Shown here: in pieces, positions 1-12,322 of the stretch
Numbering within the stretch: position 1 is the stretch's first letter
Layout of the letters: each line of letters opens with the position of its first letter
Source of the DNA: Flaccisagitta enflata
Taxonomy: Eukaryota > Chaetognatha > Sagittoidea > Aphragmophora
NCBI GenBank assembly: GCA_965153355.1
Contig: OZ231126.1
Span: forward strand, 79,174,001-79,238,000
Direction: 5' to 3'
Length of the DNA: 64,000 bases
Program-made: the position numbers and the translations under genes
Notes under the pieces: model-generated
What the model was told of the DNA's origin: nothing
Database searches by the model: none
Seen by the model: only the letters and a program-made list of their open reading frames with translations

Positions 1-470
1 GTAAATGGAAATTCAAATAACACCCCGATGACGGGAATTGCATTGGGATGAGCTTTTGACTGTAACCTTAGTTGCCCATATGGTATTATCCATCTGAGCT
101 GTGGGTAGGGGTGCTAGCGATTTTGCTGCCCCTCATTGTATTATCATTGGATCTGTAATGCCACTTTGCCTATCATCTATTCTTCTCCCTTTTCTTATCT
201 TTCACTTATTTTCTTTTTTTTATTCACCCTATTGTGAAGATTTATGATCTCGTTCAAATTTGAATATGAATTTTACTAAATTATTTCTTTTTTTTAATTT
301 TCAAAAAAACTCTCTCTCAAAACTCATTTTGATGCTAAAAACGTTTTTGAGTTTCAGTAGCTAGATCTGCAATTAGGTACCGGAAGCAGATGCAGAAAGG
401 TAAACCCTAGGTGGCAGGGGTGCATATAATTGAGTCGCTTTTCATTTTTTCCCCCTGCCTTTGGTTTGTA
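1..470. other. Unique AT-rich sequence, no gene seen
   Basis: I see no long open frame, RNA gene or repeat here beyond short A and T runs. It forms the left flank of the TA-flanked MITE that follows. Confidence 0.5.
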
Positions 471-472
471 TA

Positions 473-1309
473 CAGGGTGCTTCACATCAAATTACACAAA
501 AGAAAAGGTTGCCATTTGATTTTGAATTATTTTAAAACAATTCTGGTAAAATTTGTGCAGAAATATAGTTTCAATTTTTTATAAAAAAATTTCATAGAGC
601 TTGGTAAAAATTTTTAATCACCAACCCAATTTGAATTACTGTCCATTTTAAAGCAAATAAAAAGAAGATGCCAAAATTTATGATTTTCAAATGTTTTTTT
701 TTTCATTTGTTTGTTTAAGTCATATATTAGAAAAAAAGAAGTGGTTTTCGTTGATGCATATTATTGTAATGAAAATAGATAAAACTCAGTAAATGTTTGA
801 TGACACACTGTAGACGTCTTACGTGTTTCACAAATTTTATGCTCTTCAGAGACGATTTTAATAAAGCAAATAAATTCTAAGTAGGGTTGTGGGAGCAATT
901 GACCACTTCCATTTTGGTTGGTGGGATAGCTACCAGTATTCAAACTACAAAATTAAAGCGGAAGCGGAAGCAAAAGCGGAAGCGTAGGAAGCGGCACTGA
1001 AATCCACCGCTTCCACATCCCTAATTCTAAGTCATATAATCAGACAAGTAAGGATGAACGGAATTTCAGTAGCACTGGTGCAAAGTTTCTCTCTCAGTTT
1101 CAGGTAACAAGTTTTTTGTGCCACACTTACTGTTTAAGGATAGCATTGAATTGATGTGTAGAATAAAATTCTTAACTCAGCTCTATGAAATCTGGTAACA
1201 AAAAATTGCATCAAATTTTCTGCATGAAATTTTTTTCATAATTGATCTACTATATTTCCAAACTAAATGGTAACATTTTCTTTAGTGTAATTTGATGTGA
1301 ATCACACTG
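473..1309. mobile_element. MITE with TA target site and long inverted ends (mariner-like)
   Basis: The two ends are inverted copies of each other over roughly 170 bp: the left begins CAGGGTGCTTCACATC and the right, reverse-complemented, begins CAGTGTGATTCACATC. TA lies directly outside both ends, the target duplication of Tc1/mariner-type transposons. The CAGGGTG start is shared with the element at 31199. No transposase frame is present, so this is non-autonomous. It is interrupted by a hAT-type MITE at 882-1023, so it is the older of the two. Superfamily assignment rests on TA and the terminal bases only. Confidence 0.75.
882..1023 (+). mobile_element. hAT-type MITE with 8-bp target duplication, nested
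   Basis: A 142-bp element begins TAGGGTTGTGG and ends CCACATCCCTA, rich in GGAAGCGG repeats. It is flanked by perfect 8-bp duplications ATTCTAAG at 874-881 and 1024-1031. Short TAGGG-type inverted ends plus 8-bp duplications are hallmarks of hAT-superfamily elements. It sits inside the TA-flanked MITE at 473-1309. Related copies lie at 27909, 28072 and, truncated, 19926. Confidence 0.85.
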
Positions 1310-1311
1310 TA

Positions 1312-1679
1312 GTGGTAAATTATGTTTTACTAACTAGTTTTTATGATTCAATACTGTCAAAAGTTTTATTTTCCCCAAATTTTCTTTTTTTTTTCTCTCT
1401 TTTACCCCCTTTGATTTCCTTCCCAATCTCCAAACCCTTTGATTTCCCCCCCCCCCACCCGGCGCACCTATTGAGCTACTTGTTCAAAAGACGTACAGAC
1501 ATGTCATGATGTGTAGCGCAAACGCACATGATTCAGATTCATACTGGCACAAAGCTTCAGCCTGGGAGAATGTCTAAGATATCGCTGAAGAGCGAAGAAG
1601 GAGCAAGACAAGAGGAAGATACGAGACTTTAGGAAGGCTTGTCCAACTGTCACGAATCGACACAGATCACTTGAAATGG
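1312..1679. other. Unique sequence with pyrimidine-rich stretch
   Basis: T- and C-rich from about 1380 to 1460, including a C run near 1448. No gene or recognised repeat is seen. The first degenerate units of the following satellite begin near its right end. Confidence 0.4.
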
Positions 1680-3018
1680 CAATAAAAACACAGCGTGAAA
1701 CAGAGGATGGGATGAAATTACATGAAGCATGAAACAGAGGGTGGGATGATATTACATGAAGCATGAAACAGAGGGTGGGATGAAATTACATGAAGCATGA
1801 AACAGAGGGTGGGATGAAATTACATGAAGCATGAAACAGAGGGTGGGATGAAATTACATGAAGCATGAAACAGAGGGTGGGATGAAATTACATGAAGCAT
1901 GAAACAGAGGGTGGGATGAAATTACATGAAGCATGAAACAGAGGGTGGGATGAAATTACATGAAGCATGAAACAGAGGGTGGGATGAAATTACATGAAGC
2001 ATGAAACAGAGGGTGGGATGATATTACATGAAGCATGAAACAGAGGGTGGGATGATATTACATGAAGCATGAAACAGAGGGTGGGATGATATTACATGAA
2101 GCATGAAACAGAGGATGGGATGAAATTACATGAAGCATGAAACAGAGGGTGGGATGAAATTACATGAAGCATGAAACAGAGGGTGGGATGAAATTACATG
2201 AAGCATGAAACAGAGGGTGGGATGAAATTACATGAAGCATGAAACAGAGGGTGGGATGATATTACATGAAGCATGAAACAGAGGGTGGGATGATATTACA
2301 TGAAGCATGAAACAGAGGATGGGATGAAATTACATGAAGCATGAAACAGAGGGTGGGATGAAATTACATGAAGCATGAAACAGAGGGTGGGATGAAATTA
2401 CATGAAGCATGAAACAGAGGGTGGGATGATATTACATGAAGCATGAAACAGAGGATGGGATGAAATTACATGAAGCATGAAACATAGGGTGGGATGAAAT
2501 TACATGAAGCATGAAACAGAGGGTGGGATGAAATTACATGAAGCATGAAACAGAGGGTGGGATGAAATTACATGAAGCATGAAACAGAGGGTGGGATGAA
2601 ATTACATGAAGCATGAAACAGAGGATGGGATGAAATTACATGAAGCATGAAACAGAGGGTGGGATGAAATTACATGAAGCATGAAACAGAGGGTGGGATG
2701 AAATTACATGAAGCATGAAACAGAGGGTGGGATGAAATTACATGAAGCATGAAACAGAGGGTGGGATGATATTACATGAAGCATGAAACAGAGGGTGGGA
2801 TGAAATTACATGAAGCATGAAACAGAGGGTGGGATGATATTACATGAAGCATGAAACAGAGGGTGGGATGAAATTACATGAAGCATGAAACAGAGGGTGG
2901 GATGAAATTACATGAAGCATGAAACAGAGGGTGGGATGAAATTACATGAAGCATGAAACAGAGGGTGGGATGAAATTACATGAAGCATGAAACAGAGGGT
3001 GGGATGAAATTACATGAA
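1680..3018. repeat. 34-bp satellite, about 39 copies
   Basis: A head-to-tail array of a 34-bp unit that includes CATGAAACAGAGGGTGGGAT. Units differ at two main positions (GAGGGTGGG or GAGGATGGG; GATGAAATT or GATGATATT), and the variants recur in blocks, which implies multi-unit duplication. Because 34 is not a multiple of three there is no coherent reading frame through it. Units are direct and contiguous without unique spacers. Confidence 0.95.
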
Positions 3019-3109
3019 GCGTGCAAGAGTAAACCGGAAAGACGTACCTCGAGCTATCCTACAAGACTGCCACTACCCTGGAAATTTGACCAAAGCAACC
3101 AGCCAAAGA

Positions 3110-3300
3110 GACAGATAAGCAGACAGACAGACAGACAGATTGAAAGAGAGAGAACAGCAGAGACAGACACAGAGCCATGGAGAAATAGAGAGAGATAGAC
3201 AGATTGAAATGGACAGACAGACGTAATTAGACAGACAGGTGGACAGACAGTTAGACAGACAGACAGACAGATAGACAGACAGACAGAAAGAGATATGAAA
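3110..3300. repeat. GACA/GAGA-rich simple repeat
   Basis: Interspersed GACA, GATA and GAGA runs on the plus strand (GTCT on the other). The resulting Ser-Leu-Cys-Val open frames are simple-sequence artefacts. Confidence 0.8.
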
Positions 3301-3455
3301 AGCAGGGACAGAAACAGAGCCATGCAGAGATAGAGAAAAACTATGAAGAGAAGAACCAAACAGAAGAGCCGATTCAGTGTAACATTTTATCCCATTAACC
3401 AAATATTCTATAGTTATTCAGAAGCTTTAACTGAGGGTATGAACAAATGCCTTCA

Positions 3456-3837
3456 CAGTCTATGGACAAAACGAGAAGAGTAGATTTTGCTGATCACCGG
3501 TATGATGCTTAGGCGTAGTTTATTTTGAAATGTAGGCTTGTAATAACCTCACAGAACATGACTGGGGACTGAAACAAAATAACGCAAGAACAATTACTAT
3601 ACGTAGTAATTGTTCTTCTGTTAGTTTCTTTCAGTCCTAAGTAATTTCCTATAAGGTAATTGCAAAAAAAAAAAATTGAACAATTGCTACAGGTAGTAAT
3701 CGTTCTTCCGACAGTTTCATTTTGTCCTTGATAATTTTCGATGAGGTGATTACAAACCCATATTCTAAAATCAACCACGCCTAAGCATCATACTGATGAT
3801 CAGCAAAATCTACTCTCCTCGTTTTGTCCATAGACTG
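3456..3837. mobile_element. Near-palindromic foldback MITE
   Basis: The 382-bp element reads almost the same on both strands. Its arms run from CAGTCTATGGACAAAACGAG inward for about 180 bp and match the reverse complement of the right half. TTCA flanks both ends (3452-3455 and 3838-3841), a probable 4-bp target duplication. Inside the left arm is a second perfect palindrome, GAACAATTACTA paired with TAGTAATTGTTC around a TACG loop near 3588-3616, with a decayed partner in the right arm. There is no coding frame and I do not recognise the superfamily. Confidence 0.8.
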
Positions 3838-3841
3838 TTCA

Positions 3842-4734
3842 TGCCTGTTTATGGAATACGAATCCAAAGGTTTTGGATAATTACTTCTTTAACCACACAG
3901 TCAGGGGTCGTAGCCTAAGTTTGGATTTTGTATGTATATGAGTGGAGGCATATGCTCTACCTGAATTTAGTTATTTGCACTTTACTAGATAAAAATAACC
4001 AACAATTTTGACAGACCTGTTTTGCTTAAGAATTTTCTTCAAATAACATTTTTACTTTTTGTTGCACATTTCATAGAAGCATAGTAGCAAAATAGTATAG
4101 TAGCAGGCAAGCGCAAAAGTGCCGCAGGGTCGGCTGACAAAGGGTGTATACAAAAAAATCTTAGTCAGAGTTTATAAAATCGGTTATCGACTTACAGACC
4201 ACACGTATCAAGAAGCGCCGGATTATGTTTGACATTTCAGGTCCTCGAACACAGGAGGGTTCCAGCTCTACACGAGGCCTCATTGGGCCCAAATCACGGT
4301 TGTGCAGTACCTATATGTGTGAGTCTTTCAAAGTAATCTCATCTTTTAACACCGACCGTTGCCCACCTAAACGCGCCAAACAGTCTTGTTACCAGGCTTT
4401 TTTGGTAAAAGGATTGGTTTACAAAATGTGGCTCCTAACGATGAACAAGAGGAGAAAAAAAAGTAGGGCGGCAGAATAGATAGGGAGAGTCTACATAGTA
4501 CATCTAAGGCCCATAGCCTGTGAATGTATGAAAAGTGCGGCAGCTTTCGATGCTATTTTCATGCTACGTGGTAGTTTAGCAGAATCGGCAACCCTGAGAG
4601 AGAGAGAGACACAGACGGACAAACTGAAAGACAGACTAAAACAGATAAAAAGACGATGTGGGAACAAATTTTCTCAAACGTGGCAGGAATAAGAGTTGAA
4701 TTCAGAAGTTCCTCCCACATCTTCTCTGCATCCA
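3842..4734. other. Unique sequence, one unrecognised short open frame
   Basis: No repeat is obvious. A plus-strand frame at 4225-4479 (84 codons) follows a possible splice acceptor (TTTGACATTTCAG ending about 4239), but no domain is recognisable and no matching donor was found. It is not called as a gene. Confidence 0.3.
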
Positions 4735-4965
4735 CCATCACAGTTGCCACCGCCACAAATACGACCACAACCACGGCTACCGCCTTCACTTAACCCGCCG
4801 TCGCCGCCACGCCACAACCACCGCCACAACCACGCAATAATCACGACCACAACCACGGCCACAACCACGGCCACAACCGCGCCACAACCACGGCTTCCTC
4901 CTCCACTAAACCGCCACAACCACGGTTACAATCAACGCAACCACGCCACAACCACGGCTATCTCC
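4735..4965. repeat. 12-bp CCACAACCACGG minisatellite
   Basis: Degenerate direct repeats of CCACAACCACGG and related CCGCCACAACCA units. The Pro/Gln/Thr-rich and Gly-rich open frames over it are consequences of the repeat. Confidence 0.8.
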
Positions 4966-5091
4966 GTCCTCCCCCCCTTAGCCGTGGGTCAGCAGCAAAA
5001 ACGCAGGCGTTCGGAAGATCCAATTTAAAAAGTGACAGTGTTTCGCTGACGAGGGCTGGCGAATATGGTGGACAGTGAACAATGATTATCA

Positions 5092-5396
<305 letters not shown>

Positions 5397-5786
5397 AAAG
5401 CCATGTTACACCTCCAAGGCTTCAACCACATTCTGCGCCTACCCACCCGCAATACTTCCCCCCGCGTATTAGGATTACAGCCGCTGCCCACCCGCAAGCG
5501 ACTACTTATTGGCCATGTATCCGGCCTTATTTTCCTGTACTTATCCAACCAGACCCAAAGCCAGCAATGATGCGGAAGTCATGAGTCTGGTTGTGGAGAG
5601 CAATTTGGAGAACCAGGAAAATAAAACTGAAGAGTGGGAAAAAAGAGGGTCACCCACTGTTAGGGCAAATGTCTTGGAAACGTTTTCCAATAAAAGTTTC
5701 TGGTGATTGTTAAACAATGAAGGCTTCGTTTACTTAAAGAGACAAGTTTTTTTTCCTTGGTTTTAAGCAAATGATTTTCTTTTTTT
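5397..5786. other. Fragments of hairpin-GTCY element 3' ends
   Basis: It contains CTGCCCACCCGCAAGCGACT followed by GGCCATGTATCCGGCC and TTAT near 5485-5535. This is the 3' part of the hairpin-GTCY family described at 5787, with no 5' hairpin preserved. A decayed second copy of the CCCACCCGCAA motif lies just upstream. The remainder is unique. Confidence 0.55.
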
Positions 5787-6777
5787 AGTCGCGTGCAGGC
5801 GACTCTATGATCCACTCTGTTCGTTAGTCCGTCCGTCGGTCCGTCTGAAAAAATTGATGATTATGAACAATTTCCTTTGTTTATTTTTAGTCTCGGCTTT
5901 CTAAAATTAGAAATACTTGCCTCGTCAAGCTCATGATAAAAATTCCAGATCAGGATTTTGTTCTTTATTATAAAGATGGCGGTCTTCACTTTTCTCTTAT
6001 CTGTTTAAGAATAAACAAAACAGGAAAAAAAATCTGATGAACTTATCAGCCAGTGAATAACGCGGGGTTATCTAGGCAACGAGTGTGGGAGCTTTTCCAC
6101 TATGTATCGATATGGTTTCCATAGTAGATATAGCTCCAGTATCATGAAATTTATACTGAAGATAATTAATAAGTAATACTTTTGTGAAGTAAGAAGATGT
6201 CATTTCGTTCTAATTCATATAATGCTTAATTTAGCCATGATATCCTAATTGCATCGTCAGAATTTCACCGATTATTCCGACATTTTTGTTTCAGGAAATA
6301 CCCTCATTGCAAGGCATTTAAGGCACCCTGAGAGGCAAAAGAATTAGCAATTTGACAGATATTTCCAAAGTAAAGTTTCAAAAAGTAACGTGAGGGAAGG
6401 CTCAGTTTTTGGCTTTTTGGATGAGCAATGCCGAATGACATGGAGTTGAATGAAACAGTGAAAAAAAATCAGGTTTGTATTTGCCGTCCTTGGCAAAAAA
6501 ACATTTAACGAGGATAGTAAAAGCTATTACCAAGGCACTTGATGTCCCGAATTCATGAAAATAAGCCCATTTGTTTGTTTGGAGTAGTTTAAGGACTTTT
6601 GAAAGAAATTATTATACTTAATCCTTCCTTAACTTATCTTTCTCCGCCTAAATGTGGGACATGTGTCAACATTTTGTCTTTTAGTGTTTTAGTCTTTTCG
6701 TCTTTTAGTCTTTTAGTATTTTAGTCTTTTCATCTTTTAGTCTTTTGGTCTTATGGTCTTAACAACCGCACGCGACT
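5787..6777 (+). mobile_element. Hairpin-GTCY element, long copy (AGTCGC subfamily)
   Basis: It starts after a T run with the hairpin AGTCGCGTGCAGGCGACT (5787-5804). CTCTA and a GTCCGTCCGTCGGTCCGTC tract follow. Near the 3' end it carries GCACGCGACT (6768-6777), the complement of its own 5' arm, preceded by an 8-9-bp array of AGTCTTTT units (about 6675-6765). The same layout occurs at 10605-10815 and 46285-46427. The architecture (GTCY microsatellite, terminal hairpin, subterminal inverted repeats, no ORF) resembles HINE/mini-me elements of Diptera and pearl elements of bivalves, which are regarded as non-autonomous Helentron relatives. That relationship is inference. Confidence 0.7.
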
Positions 6778-8377
<1,600 letters not shown>

Positions 8378-8786
8378 CTACGCGAATAAAAAAAAAGCCG
8401 CACTTTTAAATGACAATTTTTCATATCAAATTTCAAAATAATTTAACAAAATCTTAAACCATTTTGAAGATCTCAAAGAGAATTTCATTTGGCTCCAATC
8501 TGGTATTTCTAGCTTTATCCGTTTAGAAATGGCATAAAAAAGAGTCAAAACATTGCCATTTTTAGTTTTGCAATCCTATTGAAAAAAGAGTATTTTTGTA
8601 AAAAAGAGGTTCACTTTGGCAAGCTCTATCTCCTAAACAGTTTGAGATACAGACCTGAGGTTGGTCTAGAATGAAAGAAAATTCAAAAATCTTTAAAATC
8701 AGTTGAACAAAAAAATTTTAAATTAATTTTTTGTGTCTTTTCCACTCAGCTACAAAAGGGTGCGTCTTTTTTTTTTATTCGCGTAG
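8378..8786. mobile_element. 409-bp MITE with TA target site
   Basis: Terminal inverted repeats begin CTACGCGAATAAAAA on both strands and extend with a CCGCAC-like block. TA flanks both ends (8376-8377 and 8787-8788). The interior is AT-rich without an open frame. TA duplication points to the Tc1/mariner/pogo group; the family is not recognised. Confidence 0.8.
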
Positions 8787-9299
8787 TAAAGTATTGCAAA
8801 ACTAAAGCATTCAGAACCCAGCGAAACGGAGTAGGTTGGGCCCTCTGTCTTACACGCTCGAGGGGTTGTCAGGTCGCTGCAGTAGCCAGCTGACCCTTGC
8901 GCTAGGCGTTAGGAGGACGCGATGCCGCAGAGCCTAAAGACTTTATCGCCGATGAATAGAAAAGAATTGGGAAAATTCGGTTTCCAGTAAGTCTTCCCAG
9001 AATTCCTTGGATTTCAAGATTTTCCCTTCATGATTCGTTCATGATAGATTTCGTTATCACGTTGGTGAACTAATGGGAGGGAATTCAATTTGAATGATAA
9101 GATTGATTCATTTCTGATTTGAACTTCGCATTATATTCACTCAACAAAGACGAAATCGTTGCATCTTTTAAATGAAAATGTGCATAAACGCTGCATTATG
9201 CAAAACAGCGCAAGGTTGGTGTCAATTACGGTCTTTAGGCGTATTAGGAGCAAATGAAGAAGAGGACCATCCACAAATAAAAGAAAGGCGAAAGAGTCA
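8787..9299. other. Unique sequence, no gene seen
   Basis: It contains a short CpG-containing stretch near 8815-8940. No repeat or gene recognised. Confidence 0.35.
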
Positions 9300-9490
9300 T
9301 AAAAAGAAGAAGAAGAAGAAGAAGAAGAAAAAGAAGAAGAAGAAGGAGAAGAAAAAAAAGAAAAAGACAAAGAAGAAAAAGAAAAAAGAAGAAGAAGAAG
9401 AAGAAGAAGAAGAAGAAGAAGAAGAAGAAGAAGAAGAAGAAGAAGAAGAAGAAGGAGACGAAGAAGAAGAAGAAGAAGAAGAAGAAGAGA
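9300..9490. repeat. GAA-trinucleotide array
   Basis: Roughly 190 bp of (AAG/GAA)n with AAAAAG interruptions in its left half. A purine-only strand of this length can adopt triplex DNA. Lys, Glu and Leu polymer frames are artefacts. Confidence 0.95.
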
Positions 9491-9514
9491 AGAACACAAG
9501 TATTTATAGTAATT

Positions 9515-9672
9515 TTTGGTCTGTCTGTCTGTCGTTCCGTCCGTCCATGCATCTGTCCACCGGTCCGTCCGTTCATCCTTCACAGTTGTTGGTTTAGCAT
9601 CTTTCGCATCGCCACTCCTGTCATAGCGCCTGCCCACCTGCACATGGCCAAGATGTATCTGGCCTTGTTGAT
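9515..9672 (+). mobile_element. Hairpin-GTCY element, 5'-truncated copy
   Basis: GTCTGTCTGTC and CCGTCCGTCC tracts (9520-9570) are followed by GCGCCTGCCCACCTGCACAT and the terminal GATGTATCTGGCCTTGTTG block near 9650-9672. This matches the 3' half of the family; the 5' hairpin is absent. Confidence 0.5.
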
Positions 9673-9754
9673 AACAAGGCTAAACAAGCATTTTGGCAGG
9701 AGCAGCAATTCAAAAGCCACCTGTTAACGGCGAAAAAGCTAGGTGTTATAGAGC

Positions 9755-9875
9755 AACGAACCAACGGACCGATGGACGAACGGACCGACGGACAAATGGA
9801 CCGACGGACCAATGGACCGACGGACCGATAGACCGACGGACCAATGGACCGACGGACCGACGGACAGACAAAGGA
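9755..9875 (-). repeat. GACC/GACG tetranucleotide array
   Basis: A run of GGACCGACGGACCAATGGAC-type units, the complement of the GTCY tract of the hairpin-GTCY family. Probably an expanded tract of a decayed minus-oriented copy; no hairpin is clear at its edge. Confidence 0.7.
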
Positions 9876-9963
9876 GTTTAGATTCACGTGGACGTGCCTG
9901 AAAACATTGACATTAATGAAAATAAAAGCATTGAGGACAATAATGCTGACGTTGATAATTAAC

Positions 9964-9964
<1 letters not shown>

Positions 9965-10032
<68 letters not shown>

Positions 10033-10101
10033 AATGATGATGATGATGATGGTGATGATGATAATAATGATAATGATGATGATGATGATAATGGTGATGA
10101 T
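9965..10101. repeat. GAT-trinucleotide array
   Basis: About 137 bp of (GAT)n with a few AAT and GGT variants. It reads poly-Asp on the plus strand as an artefact. Confidence 0.95.
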
Positions 10102-10604
10102 GGTAAATCTATGAGAGAAATACGGACGTTGAAGACAATAAAGCGGAATCTACTACCTAGGAAATAGATAAAGGGACAGCTGGAGAAAAGTTAGTCTTTT
10201 CACTCACTGAACGAAGTCCATGCCCAAATGATTCAATTCTTAGTCATCATATGGTATTTTGATCTTTCAAGTGCTTCTGTTTCGACTTTTCATGGGGGTG
10301 ATCTATGACTTTTAAACTTGAATCAGTGTATCCTTTGCCTCTCAAAAAGCAACGAAAAAATCAAAGAATCAGTTTTGTTTTCTTCTATCATCATTCGGAA
10401 CCTATGATTTCGCCGCCTTTCTCTGGTCTAATTTTCTATCAAAACATTCTCTGTAATTGAATAAGAAGAGAGCGATTACCTTAAACATCAATGAGTGATG
10501 TAAGATAGAAGAAGGAAGTTGTTGTCTTTCAGGGGATTTTATCTAAAATTGTTTTCACACTTAACTTAATAGAAAGAAATAAGAAAACAAGAACAACCCT
10601 TTAC
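10102..10604. other. Unique sequence, no gene seen
   Basis: No repeat or coding signal was recognised between the GAT array and the next mobile element. Confidence 0.35.
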
Positions 10605-10815
10605 AGTCGCATGCGGTTGGTAAGACCATTAGACCAAAAGACTACAAGACCAAAATACAAAGCGACTAAATAAAAATTGACTTGGATTAACTTTAAATAA
10701 CTTTAAATGACTTAAAATGGCGTTAAACATTAAATAAAAGCTAAGCGTTACGGACAGATGGACGGACCGACAGACAGACATACAGAGTGGGTTGTAGAGT
10801 CGCGTGCACGCGACT
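10605..10815 (-). mobile_element. Hairpin-GTCY element, complete short copy (AGTCGC subfamily)
   Basis: Read on the minus strand it begins TTTTTAGTCGCGTGCACGCG, an 18-bp perfect palindrome (10798-10815). CTCTACAACCCACTCTGT and GTCTGTCTGTCGGTCCGTCC follow. The 3' part ends with TTTTGGTCTAATGGTCTTAC and GCATGCGACT (10605-10614), the complement of its 5' arm. At 211 bp it is one of the best-preserved copies and shares both ends with the copy at 5787-6777. Confidence 0.75.
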
Positions 10816-10982
10816 AAAAACAAAACAAAAAAAATTCTAAACTTCATGGAATATGCAGGGTATGACCCCTTTTTAGCTTCTCCCAACGGCATAAGTTTTT
10901 ATTCATGTAGATAATTGCAGAGCATAAAGTTTGACTGCAGTCCTCAATTTTCTTGATCATTAATGAAAATGTGATCTATTTA

Positions 10983-11155
10983 GACCAAGCAGAATGATTT
11001 TGCTCAATCCCTTTAGATTTGAGAGCTCTTTCAATATAGGTTGTCCTTTGAAGATTAGAGCTGAAAACCTTTGAATTAGATTTTGGTAAAATGACAGTTT
11101 TTCTTCAAAACGCTGTCATTTGAAAATGGATTGAGCTACTAAGCTCTGCTTGGTC
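10983..11155. mobile_element. 173-bp inverted-repeat MITE
   Basis: 28-bp ends match in inverted orientation, both starting GACCAAGCAGA and ending GCTCAATCC inward. A second imperfect hairpin (AATGACAG with CTGTCATT) lies inside. The AAGCAGA-to-CTCAATCC block recurs near 12648 and 12829 inside another element. No target duplication was resolved. Confidence 0.6.
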
Positions 11156-11396
11156 ATGAATGGAAGATTTTTTGTCAGTTTGTTGATCTGCCTTCATTGT
11201 TCTATTGGATATGGAAGTTTAGCTGCTATAGTCATGGTTAGGTATCCGTATATTTATTTCCTAGATAGTAAGTGACCATTGAAAGTGATGATAGCAATGA
11301 CCGCAAAACTGAGGTAGGAGCTGGCATGGTTTTCTGAGTTGCGGAATGACAGACGACTGATCCCCTTTAATCCCTGAATAGCGGATATGAACGAGT

Positions 11397-11695
<299 letters not shown>

Positions 11696-11799
11696 ATTAA
11701 GGAAGAAGGATGAGCGGCGAGGTCAAAGGGAAATCAATATTTTCTCCTTGAAATGGTCACGCGGTCTCACGAAGCTGAAGTGAAGGCGTGATAGTGAGA

Positions 11800-12310
11800 A
11801 CTTAGCTCAGTTGCCTTTTCGCAAAATGACTGAGCATTCATTGTCTCATGTTTAGCAAGGGACATGACCAAGTCAAGCGATGAATAGAGAGAACTTTGGT
11901 GCCTTTACGCAAATGGCTGAGCATTCATTGTTTGATGTTTTGAAATTGACAAAACCACATCAGTTAGGTGATGGATAGAAAGAACTCTGCTGCCTTTTTG
12001 CAAAAAAAATATATTTTATCTTATGTTTAGAAATGAAGAAAACCACATTAGTCGAGTGACAGATTCAGAGAACTTTGAAAAACTTTGAAAGAAAACTTTG
12101 AGAAAAAAGTGTGATGCCTTTTTGCAAAACGGCTGAGCGTTCATTGACTGATGCTTGGAATTAAAGGAAACCTCTTAAGTTAAGCGATGGATAGAAAGAA
12201 CTTTGTCGCCTTTTTGCAGAATGGTTAACCATTCATTCTCTCATTTTGAAAGGGCGACAAAACACGAGAGTTGTTAAGCATACATTGTCTCATTATAAAT
12301 AGCAGCCCAA
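11800..12310. repeat. Degenerate ~90-bp tandem array, left part
   Basis: Five recognisable units contain GCCTTTTTGCAAAATGGCTG followed by AGCATTCATTG (near 11811, 11899, 11987, 12113 and 12207), spaced 88 to 126 bp. The same unit resumes at 13500-13690, on the far side of the inverted-repeat element at 12323-13481. Confidence 0.75.
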
Positions 12311-12322
12311 AGGCAGTAAGTG

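Noticed and set aside
1680-3018. CRISPR-like array
   Set aside because: Units are contiguous 34-bp direct repeats without unique spacers, and the context is eukaryotic.
9172-9643. Poly-Lys/Glu/Leu/Phe frames
   Set aside because: GAA microsatellite artefacts.
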